The translations under genes and the position numbers were made by a program. DNA of 64,000 bases. Source: Pomphorhynchus laevis (lineage: Eukaryota; Acanthocephala; Palaeacanthocephala; Echinorhynchida; Pomphorhynchidae). The stretch covers positions 62,001 to 126,000 of the forward strand of contig WNNJ02001290.1 in NCBI GenBank assembly GCA_012934845.2. The letters are read 5' to 3'. Of this stretch, positions 44,288 to 55,830 are shown piece by piece (the stretch's first letter is position 1; the number at the start of each line of letters is the position of its first letter). The notes beneath the pieces are model-generated. The model had not been told where the DNA came from. It did not search any database and worked only from the letters and a program-made list of their open reading frames with translations.

Positions 44288-46747
44288 TCACGGCCTCAGG
44301 TCCAGCGGGATCTGAGCCCTCCAGCTAATCCAACACGCCGCTCTTCGACTGAACCACCCGGGGTCTATCACCCCCCGAAGAATCCAATCTAGGCGGACTA
44401 TGCGCGGTAATCGCGAGATGAGGAGCTTGAGAAACCTTAGTCTTTGCTCTGGAGGACGTCCTCTCGAAAAGAAGACTAATCCCGAGATAGCCCAAGTACC
44501 CCAGAGGCGCACTTGGGTTTTCCCATTCAACGACAGATGCTGAGCCCGTTTCAGGGCCCACCTAGCTTTCTTCAGGATACGTTTAAGTCTATCCAGGTCA
44601 GCTTTCGCCGACCAGTTCACCGTAACAGTGAACCCCAGGTATTTTACTCGACTTGTGAAGGTAGGGAATGGTTGATTAGTCAATATAGAAGATAGAGCTA
44701 AGAGTGCTAGTCTCTTTAATTTTTTCTTTGTCACAGGGGTGCCATGAAAGACAACTACATGCGATTTGGATGAATTTAAAATAAGATTGGATAGGGTCAG
44801 CTGGTCTGTTAATCTTAAAAAGAAACGGCTGATGTCCGAAGCGACATCTTTGCACCTGCGTCCAGAGAACAGGGCCGTGGTATCATCAGCGTATACCACT
44901 AGATGTTGATCACGTTTAAAATTCTTGAATAGTACAATGGAGGCAGCAAGAAATAAGATAGGAGAAAGTGGGGATCCTTGGGGCACACCTGTAATAGGGT
45001 AGAACTGACACGCATCAGGGTCGTCTTCATAGTAGAACCTCTTGGTAAACAGTAATATCTCCACCCTGTTAACAATTCTCGCAGGCAACCCGAGGGACCT
45101 GAGAGAGGAGATAACAAAGGGAATGGAAATGCGGTCAAATGCAGCAGAAAAGTCAAGGAAAACAGCCACAGCTAGTTGATGGCTATTATCCCTACAAAAC
45201 TGATGCACTTCACCTATTGCTGAATGAACCGAGCGTCCCTTGACAAACCCGTGAAAACTCGGTGGGATCAAATTACGCCTACTTAAATGGTCGCGGATTC
45301 TACGCGCAAGCGCTTTTTCGTAGATGGAGATGAGGGAGTTTTGAATCGAAATGGGACGCAGATCTTTGGGACATGAAACCGGACTATGCTTTGGTAAGAA
45401 AATTCTACGACTAATATTGATGCCGGCTACATCGGATGGTGAGGCTAAAAGCATTGTGACGGCCACTTCTCTTCTTTGATCGGCTGTCAAAAGCTGACAG
45501 ACTCGAGAAGATAGTGGAGCGACGGATTTAGAGGTGCCCGGAAGTGGCCCCCAGGAGTTAAGGATATCTGTAACAGATAAGTCCCTGCTCCTGAAGTCAC
45601 CCCAAGGCGGGATTGGTTGGGGAGATTGAGTGGCTCCATAATTATGTAGGGATAGTGACTCCTTCAAAACATTATCAAGGCCTATACTACCAATCCAACC
45701 CAAAGCTCTATCCTTCCAACAGACAAACTTCTTCTTCTTGAATATCTTCCAGAAGGAAGACTGAGAAGGGTTAAGGTGAGCGATGTTCTCCTTATCCCTG
45801 CTCAGCTGGAACCTATATCTAGTGCTCCAGTATTCATTCGAGATGGCCTGCCTGGCGGAAACAGAGACATTGGGAAGACGTAGCATTTTAGCCAAAACCT
45901 TGAGTTTTGTTGGAGTGGGATTGTAAATATGACCTTTATAGGTAGTCGAAAGAAACGCGGTAGCTTGCGAGGAGAGGAAGGAATTAAATTCGGTCAAATT
46001 CTCATTACCAATTCTGGGGAAGAGTTGGATAGCCGCCTGAAAGAAAGCCACTCTGATGGGATCAAAGTGAAACCTCCTTCTAAGCAACGTATCTTCCTCT
46101 ATCCGCCAACGAATTAGGTCATGAGAGATGGTCTGTTTTTGGCGCGACTGCTCAGTACAGATGGGTTTCAACAACCACATCTTATGAAGCAGTAATATGT
46201 CGAGGAGAGAATTAGTTGTTGAGCAATGAAAAGTTGGGGACGGTGGTTTGTGAATAAGGTAATCGTTCCTGGCTCTGCGGAGTGCTGCATTAATCCAACG
46301 ACCAGTTCTGTCGTTGAAGTCACCGAGTAACATGTCATAGCCACTACCCAAGATACGGTCCAGGAGATCACGGTTCTTGTGAATTTCCCCTGGCCTAATA
46401 TAGATATTGGCTATGCTGATACGTTTACCATTCTTACAAAGTGAAACAGCTAAACAAGACAGGGCTGGACAAGAATAGTTTAAAAGAAGGGATGATCTTA
46501 AGGAGCATTTAACTAGGGTTAAAAGACCTTGAGATGAAGAGGCGTGAGGAGGGGTTATGTACGGAGTGAAGTGGGTGTAAATATGCTTGGGGATAAATCG
46601 AGTAATGTCCTGGGGGATACGGATAGACCGCGTCTCCTGAAGGACTATAACATCCGCATCTCTACCAGATAGAAGGCTAAGGGCAGAAGCACCTCCCGAA
46701 TTCCACTGAAGTATATTCAGTGAAAAAGGCTCTTGACTACTTTGCAT
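44288..46747 (-). CDS. Family A ORF2: endonuclease and reverse transcriptase
   Basis: An open frame of 819 residues from the ATG at 46747. Endonuclease residues are N16 (LQWNSGG), E38 (LQETRS), the YIRPG turn at 117-121, and D143 and N145 (LGDFND). Where most families have Ser-Asp-His this one reads Ser-His-Asp (208-210), as does the 24.3-kb copy. RT motifs are HGFVKGRSVHSA, FLDFSAAFDRIS, GVPQGSPLSPILF and VYADDTTALF near residue 619. The C-terminal YLGFTVTVNWSAKADL and TWAISGLVFFSRGRPPEQ segments are shared by all copies. The start lies 35 nt after the probable ORF1 stop (46782-46784). Confidence 0.9.
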   Translation of the reverse strand: MQSSQEPFSLNILQWNSGGASALSLLSGRDADVIVLQETRSIRIPQDITRFIPKHIYTHFTPYITPPHASSSQGLLTLVKCSLRSSLLLNYSCPALSCLAVSLCKNGKRISIANIYIRPGEIHKNRDLLDRILGSGYDMLLGDFNDRTGRWINAALRRARNDYLIHKPPSPTFHCSTTNSLLDILLLHKMWLLKPICTEQSRQKQTISHDLIRWRIEEDTLLRRRFHFDPIRVAFFQAAIQLFPRIGNENLTEFNSFLSSQATAFLSTTYKGHIYNPTPTKLKVLAKMLRLPNVSVSARQAISNEYWSTRYRFQLSRDKENIAHLNPSQSSFWKIFKKKKFVCWKDRALGWIGSIGLDNVLKESLSLHNYGATQSPQPIPPWGDFRSRDLSVTDILNSWGPLPGTSKSVAPLSSRVCQLLTADQRREVAVTMLLASPSDVAGINISRRIFLPKHSPVSCPKDLRPISIQNSLISIYEKALARRIRDHLSRRNLIPPSFHGFVKGRSVHSAIGEVHQFCRDNSHQLAVAVFLDFSAAFDRISIPFVISSLRSLGLPARIVNRVEILLFTKRFYYEDDPDACQFYPITGVPQGSPLSPILFLAASIVLFKNFKRDQHLVVYADDTTALFSGRRCKDVASDISRFFLRLTDQLTLSNLILNSSKSHVVVFHGTPVTKKKLKRLALLALSSILTNQPFPTFTSRVKYLGFTVTVNWSAKADLDRLKRILKKARWALKRAQHLSLNGKTQVRLWGTWAISGLVFFSRGRPPEQRLRFLKLLISRLPRIVRLDWILRGVIDPGWFSRRAACWISWRAQIPLDLRP

Positions 46748-46781
46748 TGTGTTACGACAGCTGGAGTGGGATGCCTACCTC

Positions 46782-48040
46782 CTAGCAGAAACTAGGAGAG
46801 AGAAAGTTGCCCTTCTCACTCCCAGCCCTACCAGGAGAAGACACTTGCCCACCGGCATTATCTTCATCTCCCTTTGAGGCCAACAACTCCCAGCATATAT
46901 CATCTTTCTTTGCCAACTTCAAGGAAGCCAACTTTTGTTTAGAAGATGATCTCTTCTTAGAACGGGGGGGCTCTCTTTGAAGAGGTAAGAATCGTCGATG
47001 GAGGAGAACGGGACTCCTCGAATTTCGCTATCAGATGGTTCGTTAAGGCTCGAATCTCGTCTTTATATATCTGTAGTCTTGCGTCAACAATTTTGAAAAT
47101 GTCGGTGTCCGACATACCATAACCGTTTGAATTGGATAAGCTGGCAGCGGCAAAGTGGGCCGGTTTGACCGGTGCCCCACAATGCCTTAATTTGTATTCT
47201 TTGAAGATAGAACATCTTCTAGACCAGGCCGGGTGCTGACCACCACAATTGGAACACAGAGGGGGGAGAGAACATTTCCCCTCATGGACTTCGGAAGAGC
47301 TGCAAACCCCACACGTATGGGGCCTAGTACAGTTCGAGGACCAGTGCCCCCAGAGGTGGCACCCATTGCAATGGGGGTATGTTAAGTCATCAGCATCTAC
47401 GATATTGAAAGAAAGATTGTACCCCAGAAAGGGGTTACATTTGCTTTTAGCCAGACATTCCGCCTGATCGACTGCGGTAGAACAGAATGCTATTGGTATA
47501 GCCTGGCCTTTCTTGCCCAGGATTGGGCGAATATTATGAATTTTGAACTCAGATGTGAGAGCAATGATATCTTCCTCCGTTGCGAAGGGCGGAAAATTAT
47601 TAATTTTCAGAGTCGCCTGAATAGGCCTGTAAGTAGTTGACCCAAATTCTTTTAGGTGTGTTTCGAAAAATTCTAGGTACGATGCTGCCAGATCTGGAGA
47701 GCTGAAAGAAACCCGGATTTCGGAATCTAAATATTTTATCGAATTAAATAGAATTCTCTTCTTATAAGAGCTTGTAAACTCTCTCAGTATTGAAAAGATT
47801 CTTCCTTTCAAATGGTTGAAGAAGTCTGATTATTACCAGATTCACCACTTTAGGCACAGGAGGGAGTTCTCCATCCGTGCTTGAGATTAAAAAATTAGAC
47901 GAAATAGGACTAACCTTGTTTTCTTTGGCTTGAAAATTCGATGTTACATTGGAAATACCTGAGTTCCGTTCCATATTAGCTTGATTTTGTAAGTTGTTTG
48001 AAGCACCGATGGTAAATTTTTTTACAATTTTTTCTGTCAT
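46782..48040 (-). pseudogene. Family A ORF1 (gag-like), two frame changes
   Basis: From the ATG at 48040 (MTEKIVKKFTIGASNN) the frame runs to about 47790, where it must shift. The middle frame (47811-46957) has an RRM-like region (PIQATLKINNFPPFATEEDI), then two zinc knuckles, CNGCHLWGHWSSNC and CSNCGGQHPAWSRRC, and ends early at SSKRAPPF. A run of seven G on the plus strand (about 46965-46971) lies at that stop. In the next frame the sequence continues RSKKRSSSKQKLASLKLAKK and ends at 46782-46784, just before ORF2. Assembly error in the homopolymer cannot be excluded. Confidence 0.8.
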
Positions 48041-48065
48041 TTGCGCTGATATTAAAATGCTGAAC

Positions 48066-48135
48066 GAATTAACAATATAGTTGTTGCATTTACGTTTATC
48101 ACAATGCAAATAAAGATTTAAAGTTTTTACTTGTT
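48066..48135. repeat. 70-bp target-site duplication, right copy
   Basis: It is the identical partner of 44088-44157, at the 5' end of the Family A element. The LTR-element fossil begins only 37 bp further on. Confidence 0.92.
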
Positions 48136-48172
48136 GTTCGCTACCAAAAAAACTGTCCACATGCAAACTGAG

Positions 48173-48282
48173 TGTAACATATATACAAATAAATCAAAGC
48201 GTTACCGCAACATAGTGTTAGTGAACAATCAATAGAGTTTTACCGACAGTGTATGAATAAGATGCACTGCCACTACCTAACA
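48173..48282 (-). repeat. Terminal repeat of the LTR fossil, left
   Basis: 110 bp, TG...CA ends. It is the direct partner of 49382-49491. Confidence 0.8.
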
Positions 48283-49381
48283 TTCCTCTTCACCATCAAT
48301 TGCTTGGACGATCTTAGGTTGCCACATTCCAGCCGTATCGGACAGATACTCTTTTCGTATGTGTAGATCGTCGCAAAGTTTGTTGCTCTTCGTTAATCTT
48401 CGTCTTATCCGGTTCTTGCAATTGAATTGACGCTGTTTTGGTCGGTTCATTCTGGTGAACACTAGATCTGTCAGTCGGACTACCAGGTTGAACTAAACTT
48501 TTACCACCAACTTCCTTGCTAACGATATTCGGTCGATCAGTCTCACTCTCGTATTGAACTGACTCTTTATTCACATCAACATTGATATTCTTGTCAAATC
48601 CTCGTATAGTGTCAGCGTGTACTTTGTGATTCTTGCCATTTCCATTAATTACGTATGATGTCCACCCACTACGGTCGATTATATGTCCTCGTGACAATGG
48701 TTTGTTGTTGTTTTTTCGATACCATACTTTTTCGTCGAGCTCGAACTGTCGAGGTTTACTTTTCTTATCAAAATAACGCTTACTACTTTCTTGATAGTTG
48801 TGAATTGTCGATTGTGGAGTAGGCTTTATCCGATCCAATAGTGTCGGTAACCTATATCCTTTTAACATTTCCGACGGCGGTTTACCGGTAGCACTATGAG
48901 GGTTATTACGATATGACAACATGAACTGCTGCAGTCGCTTTGGACGCTCACCAACACCATATGGTCGCAATACCCTATTTTTGAGAACTTGAACAAACCT
49001 TTCTGCTAGACCGTTTGACCTTGGATGATATGTTGTCACTCGTGTATGCTTGATTCCATTCATCTCTAGAAACGTGTTGAATACATATGATTGAAATGGT
49101 AGACCATTGTCAGACATCAACTCTTTTGGAGCCCCATGTCGTGCAAATATTTAGCGCAATACCATAATTGCCGAGTTAGCATTGGTAGATATTATCTTAA
49201 ACACCTCTGGCCACTTAATTAACGGGCAAACAATAACTATATAGTATTCCGAATTGCTCGGTCCTGCGAAGTCAACATGTATTCTTGTCCAAGACTGTGA
49301 TAGAATTGACCAGCTATGCAAGGGATGACTTGGTTCGTTATTACGATATTGTTGACAATATTCACATTGTTGTGAATATTG

Positions 49382-49491
49382 TGTAACATATATAGAAATA
49401 AATCAAAGCGTTACCGCAACATAGTGTTAGTGAACAATCAATAGAGTTTTACCGACAGTATATGAATTAGATGCACTGCCACTACGTAACA
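49382..49491 (-). repeat. Terminal repeat of the LTR fossil, right
   Basis: 110 bp, TG...CA ends, about 96 percent identical to 48173-48282 by eye. Confidence 0.8.
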
Positions 49492-49494
49492 ATA

Positions 49495-51860
49495 GTAATA
49501 CAATATATTTGAATAATTTGTTAAAATAAAAAGTGATTTTCTATTTTTTTTATAAAATGTCATCATGATTTGATCATTTAATATATCGGTTTGAAGCTAA
49601 TAGAATCATATTCATTTGCTTACGCCGTTTATAGCTAATACTGTATTTAAGAAAACCTAATGTAATTGTGTATTTCATTATATCGCTATATAAACTTTTG
49701 AATTGTATAAATAGTGTCTCTAAAGTACCCTGGATTGCGGTTCGGTAAATATTGTTGATTATATATTGTATATATATATCGATTATATATATATATATCG
49801 CTATTATCTTTATTACTCGTATTTCGATTTTGCAAATGAACTATCTACAGTTATTTTGATGTAAATTTATTAAAAACGCAGGCTACATAAGATCGTGTAG
49901 AATTTATTCAAATACATGCACTTAGTTTTCGGTAACCAAAACCCAATATGAGTTTGGTTTTTGTTGATCAATTTAAAAAATAATTGAACTCATGAACTAA
50001 AATTTTTATCCGTAATTATGCTAAAAAAGTGATTTATTTTAACTTTCACAATTAATTAAGTTAGTTATAACTTATCAAATATTTATCAAATACGTTATTG
50101 ATATACTGCGGTATCAAATTTAAAATTCAATAAAATGTAAATATTTAAATTTTAAAAGGAATTATTACACCCGATTTAATTACAATTCATAAACTTGTTG
50201 TCTATGTAATTTTGTATAGTAACAATTTGATTGAAAACGCATTTTTTATCATAACGTTAACTAGAGCAACGTTATGAACTTATCAACGTTAACTAAAGCA
50301 TATGTTCCAATTCCAGTTTACAAATATTCTAGAATAAATATCATTTAAAATATTAAGTGATGTAATTATTTTGCTTGTAGATTAGCATTAATAGTCGTAA
50401 TTTTTAATATCATCATTTATAAATAATCAAGTATTAATTGATTTATTATTTAATATATCATTATATTTAATTTTAGTTGAAAATTGTAAATGTAAATTTA
50501 AGATAGCACATTTCTTTTTTGAAATGTGCTCCGTATTTTATGCTATTTATCAATTAAAAATAATGCTAAATAAATAGTAAATAATTAAATAATAAATAAT
50601 TATTTATTAATAATTAATAAATAATAATTAATATAACAATTAATTAATAATTGTTATAACAATTAATTAATAATTGTTATAAGATTTTGGACGGCACGAG
50701 CTAATCAGATAATTTTGTAAACGTGTTATTTTTAAAACATTAGCACATATTTTATAAGATAGTGAATCTAAAACGATTTTATTTGGATAATGAAATCTAA
50801 ACGATTTCATCATTTCATTTGGATGAAATGCAAACATCAATTTTCATTTGATGTTTGCACTGTATTTTTCTTGATGCAACGTTTTATCATCGCAGACGAA
50901 TTATTAAAAATTGTTGAATTAATTGTTCGCTTTCTACAGTTCTATTGTTCGCTTATTGATGCAAAGAATATTTCGTTGAGTCTAAATATTGAAAACTTAA
51001 GTTTGATAAATAGTAACTTATAAATAGTAAATAATTGTTATATAAGATTTTATATAATTTATTTTAAGGACTATTCTATTCATATAAAATATATTTCATT
51101 TATTTATAGAATATAAATGTAATCTATTTTTCAAAATATAAATGAAGTTGCTCTTATGGATTCAGCCCTACTTTACTATTATGCATAAACGTAAATAAAT
51201 TTTATAAAATTAAAACATTTTAAATTTTTAAAAATTTTATTATAATATTTTAACATTAATAAAAAAATTAAAAAATTGATTACCATTATATTTCCGTAAA
51301 TATTATATAATTTATTATACTTATTGCATATTTAATATTGGTGTTAACAGAATTTTATATTTTTATGTCATATATAATTAGTATTTATTGAATACATATT
51401 TTCTATATATCATTTAGGTCATTAAAACTGCGCCTGCTTTTGTCCGATTACGTGTTGAATAGATTTCTCTCAACAAAAGTAAAACAAAATAAAGCATTTA
51501 ATAGAGTCATTCAGTAAGCCAAACGCTTTACAAAGGTTACATTATATAACATCGTTAACAATAACAATTTTTATATTTGTTTGAATAACTCTAAAGATGC
51601 TATGCTGTCAGTAAGTTAACTGAATGCATGCATTTTAAATTTGTTATTTTAAAAACTGTTAGTATATGATGGTGAAATATACTATGACTTTATATGTATA
51701 AAATGAAACATTCATCATACTGTGATGGTGAAATGCAACCACAAGTATAACTGCTTTGTTTATGTGATTTTCATTGTGACTCAGTCATTGTGACATTATG
51801 TAACATTTGTGTGGTAGTGATTTTATTTTAAAACTACCAAAATTAAATTTTGTTAAAAAT
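49495..51860. other. AT-rich intergenic DNA upstream of PGAP1
   Basis: It contains an (AT)n stretch near 49765-49800, a tandem palindromic AATTAATTAATAATTGTTAT repeat at about 50600-50685, and clustered hairpins at 50785-50870 (for example GCAAACATCA against TGATGTTTGC). The 77-residue frame at 50790-51023 overlaps those hairpins and has no known motif. The PGAP1 promoter presumably lies near the end of this stretch, but no motif is clear. Confidence 0.4.
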
Positions 51861-51864
51861 ACAC

Positions 51865-52499
51865 ATGTTTCAGCTACTTATATTATTTTATGTAATTGTG
51901 AGAATAGCGTGTTTGCAATTTAGACAAATTGAACTTGATAAACAGATAATCAACAAATATCCATATAAATTATACCGTCTAGATATCAATCAGTCAATCG
52001 AAAGTAAAAATATTGTCCCCGTTATATTTATTCACGGCAACAGAGGTCGTTATACTCAAGCCAGGTTTTTGTCCAGTTCCGTGTCGAATAGGTATGGTAT
52101 AACCACAATTTATCGTGTCTTCACGATAGATTTTAATGAAGAACCCTGCGCATATTCAGGAGAGCTTCTTCTTAGACAATTAAACTTTTTACAAGCGATT
52201 GTAGGAATATTTCATAAGAGTATTGATGTAGAAGCAGTGCATCCACTTACATTGGTCGGTCATTCATATGGTGGAATTTTGGCCAAAATCGTAATGTCGG
52301 ATACAGTAAACGGAGTACATGCAATTAACCGTGTCATAGCATTGTCGTCACCATTGATTTCACCGGCTATTGACTTTGACAACTATATGAGCAAGGTTTA
52401 TCGTCATTATCCTTGTAATTCTGAAATTAACGGTTCACGATTATTAAACAGGTCTGCTCATAGTAAAAAGTTGTTAATATCAATTCATGGCACATATAG
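51865..52499 (+). CDS. PGAP1: GPI inositol-deacylase, first coding exon (partial)
   Basis: An N-terminal part of a PGAP1/Bst1-type lipase, which removes the acyl chain from the inositol of GPI anchors in the ER. A hydrophobic N-terminal segment (about residues 1-17) fits a signal anchor. The alpha/beta-hydrolase features are VIFIHGNRGRYTQ (about 53-65), FTIDFNEE and the nucleophile motif LVGHSYGG with Ser at about 134. After that comes INRVIALSSPLISPAIDFD. The ATG at 51865 is the first in frame. A good splice donor (ATATAG|GTATGC) ends the exon at 52499, and the frame beyond it (to 52575) is intron-like. The remaining exons, including the membrane region, were not found. Confidence 0.78.
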
Positions 52500-52691
52500 G
52501 TATGCATTATTAATTACATTTCAACAAATTCAACATTATTCAAACATAATTTTAGTAAATAATATAATTTACTAAAGCAATATTTGCTTTAGTAAAAAGT
52601 GGCAATATTTGTAATATCGTATTAATAGTTAAATTATTAAATTAATAATTAATAAGTAAATTAATTAAATTAATAAGTAAATATTAATAAA

Positions 52692-53532
52692 TAAATATTT
52701 AATACTTTATATCTCATATCGCTAATTTAGGTATACATTGGCCATCTCACATAACTAGGTCAGCTCAAAAAAAATAAATTATTCAAAATTAAGCAAAATT
52801 TTATTTATAAATTTTAGAAAAAGATATATTAAGGTTATATAAATCTTTATATAACTTTATATTTTACTTACACTTTATAAGTTAAAGTTTTATTATGATT
52901 TATAATAGAGATAACGTTCTCTTTTGCTATTTCTCGTAAATAATGTTTTAATCATCTAAATGTTGGGTAATGTTTTGCTTTACGAAGTATATTTACAATT
53001 TATAAATTTAACATATCTAATAATATACAAGAAACGTCTGAACACTTGCTAAAGCTGTATAAATTTATAGGGATGTCGAAAGTAGTGAAAATAGTTGTAT
53101 TCCAAAAAAATTGACAACATTTTGATAGCTTCTGCTATCATCGAAATATTTTGAAGTTTTAAAATAAAGCTAGTTTCACTATTTCGTTCCTATAAATTTA
53201 CAAAACTACAAAAAGAAAGAAATATATTTCCTATATCCAGCGAAATAAGAAGAAAGAAATTTGAAATTTTTGAAGTTATATTTCTTACAAAATCAAAGAA
53301 ACATATGATTTTGGAAATGCTGAAAATATTTGTATGGGCAATTTTTAAAATGCATTATAAATTCCATTTCACAATAATTGTGTTATAATAAACTGATTGA
53401 GAATTTTCGGAATTAAACTATTTCTGCTCACTTTTTTCGTTCTTATAATTTATAAAACTATAAAGATGAAAGAAATAAATGTTTAATCGTTACAATTTAA
53501 TCGTTCAATGTTATCGGCATTTTTTATATATT
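52692..53532. repeat. Dispersed repeat, longer copy
   Basis: 52692-52771 and 53059-53532 match 61500-61582 and 61582-62050 almost exactly, with offset about 8,522 in the second part. The intervening 290 bp here is missing from the other copy. It contains a short hairpin, GATAGC-TTCT-GCTATC, followed by ATCGAAATATT (53122-53148). No protein is encoded. Confidence 0.8.
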
Positions 53533-53759
53533 ACGTATTTTGGATTGAAACTTAGATGAATTCAATATTATAATGCTATTTCAAAATTAATAACATACAT
53601 TTAATAAAATTAATAAATAGACATAAAAACTAAGAGAGATAAAATTATACAATACAAACAGTGCGATATCGTCATTTCCCCTAACAATTTTAACACTAAC
53701 TATTTATGGTTTACAAATATACACATACAATATATCATGTTATTCAGTGTAATTAATTG

Positions 53760-55830
53760 CGCAAATGAAAGGAGGTAAGCATCCCGTTCAAAGCATGGGT
53801 TCTAGCAGCCACCCATTTCTGTGACAACATCAAACGTCCACTCCAAGTCAGAGATATCAGTTCTTTGGCAAAATTACTGCTCTTTGCAAAATCGTGCTTA
53901 AGTTGATCAACATAAACCACACATGTAAAGGGACATAAGGTCGAAAATCACATTCTCTAGTCAATAAGAGCCTACGCGTCAACCGCCTTACCAGATTTGC
54001 CATCATGAGAGAACCGAACGGCTAACGAAAAAATGCAAATCGCTAACCGAACGGCAAGTCAAAACTCACTTGTGCCAACCTTGCCGAGCGCGGAAATCAC
54101 GTTAAAGCAGTTTAGCGTCTGATTTCAATCAGAATATCTACCCCATCTGCACAAGCACGGACATTCCTGCAAAGACTACATCCTCCTTCGTACATCAGCT
54201 GTCAGAATCAACCACTCTCATCCCCTAATCTTACAGAACGGCGTCAAAAAAATCCATCTTTGTCAATAATTATAGGTCGCGAAACAGCCCTTGCCGCAGT
54301 CAATTCCTTCCCTTAAGCGTCAGGACCAGGTTGCCTGAGGCTAAGACCGAATCATCTACATGATATATTACGAGTCAACAGTGGCGGATCGCTAGCGGAA
54401 AATTTGACCCACCTTATCAACCATATTCTTGCATTACTCGTACACTCTAAAGTGGGACATACATCGCCGGTGCGAACTTGATCGCACTGCCAAAAAAGAT
54501 GGGGTATAAGACCAATAATCGACTTAATCGCACGAATTGTATCTGTCTTCAACTCCGCAAGCGCTTCGCCAGCCTGCTACAATTAGCACAATTAGGAGTA
54601 TCAACCCCAAAACGTAGTGGAAAGGATCGTTCACAACGTTGGACGACTCCACGAGCAACACACTAACGACAACAACTAAACCTGGATGAAGATCGACATC
54701 TTGAAAGCCTGTCCAGAGCACACCTACAAGCAGTGATCAAAGAGAACGTTCCAGAGCTGTTGTCGTGATTGACTTTACGTACTAGTGCAAGGCACTTCTT
54801 TGTTTCAGCTCACTTGATCCTCTCAACTAATGTGAAGATGTCCGGCATAGGGATCCATTGGACCCGTTCATTCTCACCTCATGTGAAGTAGTCCGTCGGG
54901 GGGGATCCATGGACCCGTTCCTTTTCTTGTTGGCTATTAAGAGAACAATTAAACATGTATCCCATACCCCCGGAATAAACCTAAACATGTGGTACTTAGA
55001 CGACGGCATAGTCGGCGCGATGCCATCGGCAATCACTTCTGCACTCGCCTGGCTAAATGCGAGGACTAAAGGTGGTAGAGCTTGAGCTAAATTGGTGAAA
55101 TACCAAGGTCATCGGCTTACTTGAAGCCGTAAACGCTTGCTAAGGTTCTTCCACTGCTGGTCCAGACAATTTATGCAGTAACCAAGCTGCCAGACTCTCA
55201 AGTCGGATATCTTCTACTCTGACAATGTGCTTTCTCGTTGAGGATATACCACCTCCTCCGCTCAGTCTATACGAGGATGACAAAAACGTTTTGTCAGTCA
55301 TTTAACAGACAAATCACCAGCGCTTTCCAGAAGCGCTAGCGATTATATGTGAGTGCCAACTTCATGAAGCGATAAAATCACAGATGACACTCCCAATCCG
55401 TCTAGGTTGTTTCGGTCTAAGATGCAATGCTGTGCACACTTATGACACATTCATCCATAGCGTGAAGCAGGTCGAAGTCATATATAGTCTGGAATTCACT
55501 ATTTCCTGGTCTACGAAGAGCGATCAATATTCAACTTCACGGTGGATCGACCATCTTGCCTTGATCCAGCATATACAATCATTTAGCGAAATAGATTGTG
55601 CCCGACTAAACACAGTGTCGTGTCCAAAATCTGGGGATTGGTTTAGCGTCGTGCCAAATGCGGAATTCGAAGCAGAACCTACGCCCCCATAGTTCTGCAT
55701 CCTAGCCGAATGTGGTTTAGAATTATCTTGCGCGAAAATAACTATCGATTCGGTCGCTACACGCGTATTGCGGATAAGGGAGGCAGTCGACTTTGCACTC
55801 ACCCACCCATATATAGTGTTAGTGTGGGCG
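53760..55830 (+). mobile_element. LINE with restriction-like endonuclease, heavily decayed
   Basis: On the plus strand an RT active-site region reads MDPFLFLLAIKR then NLNMWYLDDGIVGAMPSA (about 54910-55030). Near 55590-55680 comes ARLNTVSCPKSGDWFSVVPNAEF and near 55710-55800 the MWFRIILRENNYRFGRYTRIADKGG segment (in pieces). These match, in order, the element on the opposite strand at 58.2-60.3 kb (SLNRWYLDDGIIGGTP, ARLLAVSCPHACAWLQAVP, LRLWLGLSLSNSDYRC). There are many stops and frame changes. The endonuclease core itself is not seen, so the copy probably ends near 55830. Confidence 0.75.

Larger units (their letters stand above)
44158..48065 (-). mobile_element. Family A LINE, full length
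   Basis: A two-ORF non-LTR retrotransposon of the Jockey/I superfamily. It has a 25-nt 5' leader (48065-48041), a gag-like ORF1 with zinc knuckles, an ORF2 with apurinic-type endonuclease and RT but no RNase H, a 3' UTR of about 130 nt and a (TTA)n tail at 44158-44180. ORF2 is uninterrupted. ORF1 changes frame twice. A perfect 70-bp repeat borders it. The clade could not be settled by eye. Confidence 0.92.
48173..49491 (-). mobile_element. LTR-retrotransposon fossil, Ty3/Gypsy-like, internally depleted
   Basis: Two direct terminal repeats of 110 bp (48173-48282 and 49382-49491) begin TGTAAC and end with TAACA. They differ at about four positions, so the insertion is fairly young. Between them, on the minus strand, lies only the last part of pol: the integrase core end and C-terminal domain, with HPRSNGLAERFV as the clearest motif. 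Gag, protease, RT and RNase H are absent. It is a broken copy with most of its body lost and at least one further break. No flanking target-site duplication was recognised. Confidence 0.82.

Noticed and set aside
46957-47000. Programmed ribosomal frameshift in Family A ORF1 at the G7 run
   Set aside because: The run sits at a stop and a second frame change occurs elsewhere in the same ORF, so an indel or assembly error is simpler.
47249-47467. 72-codon plus-strand frame
   Set aside because: It is the complement of the Family A ORF1 zinc-knuckle region.
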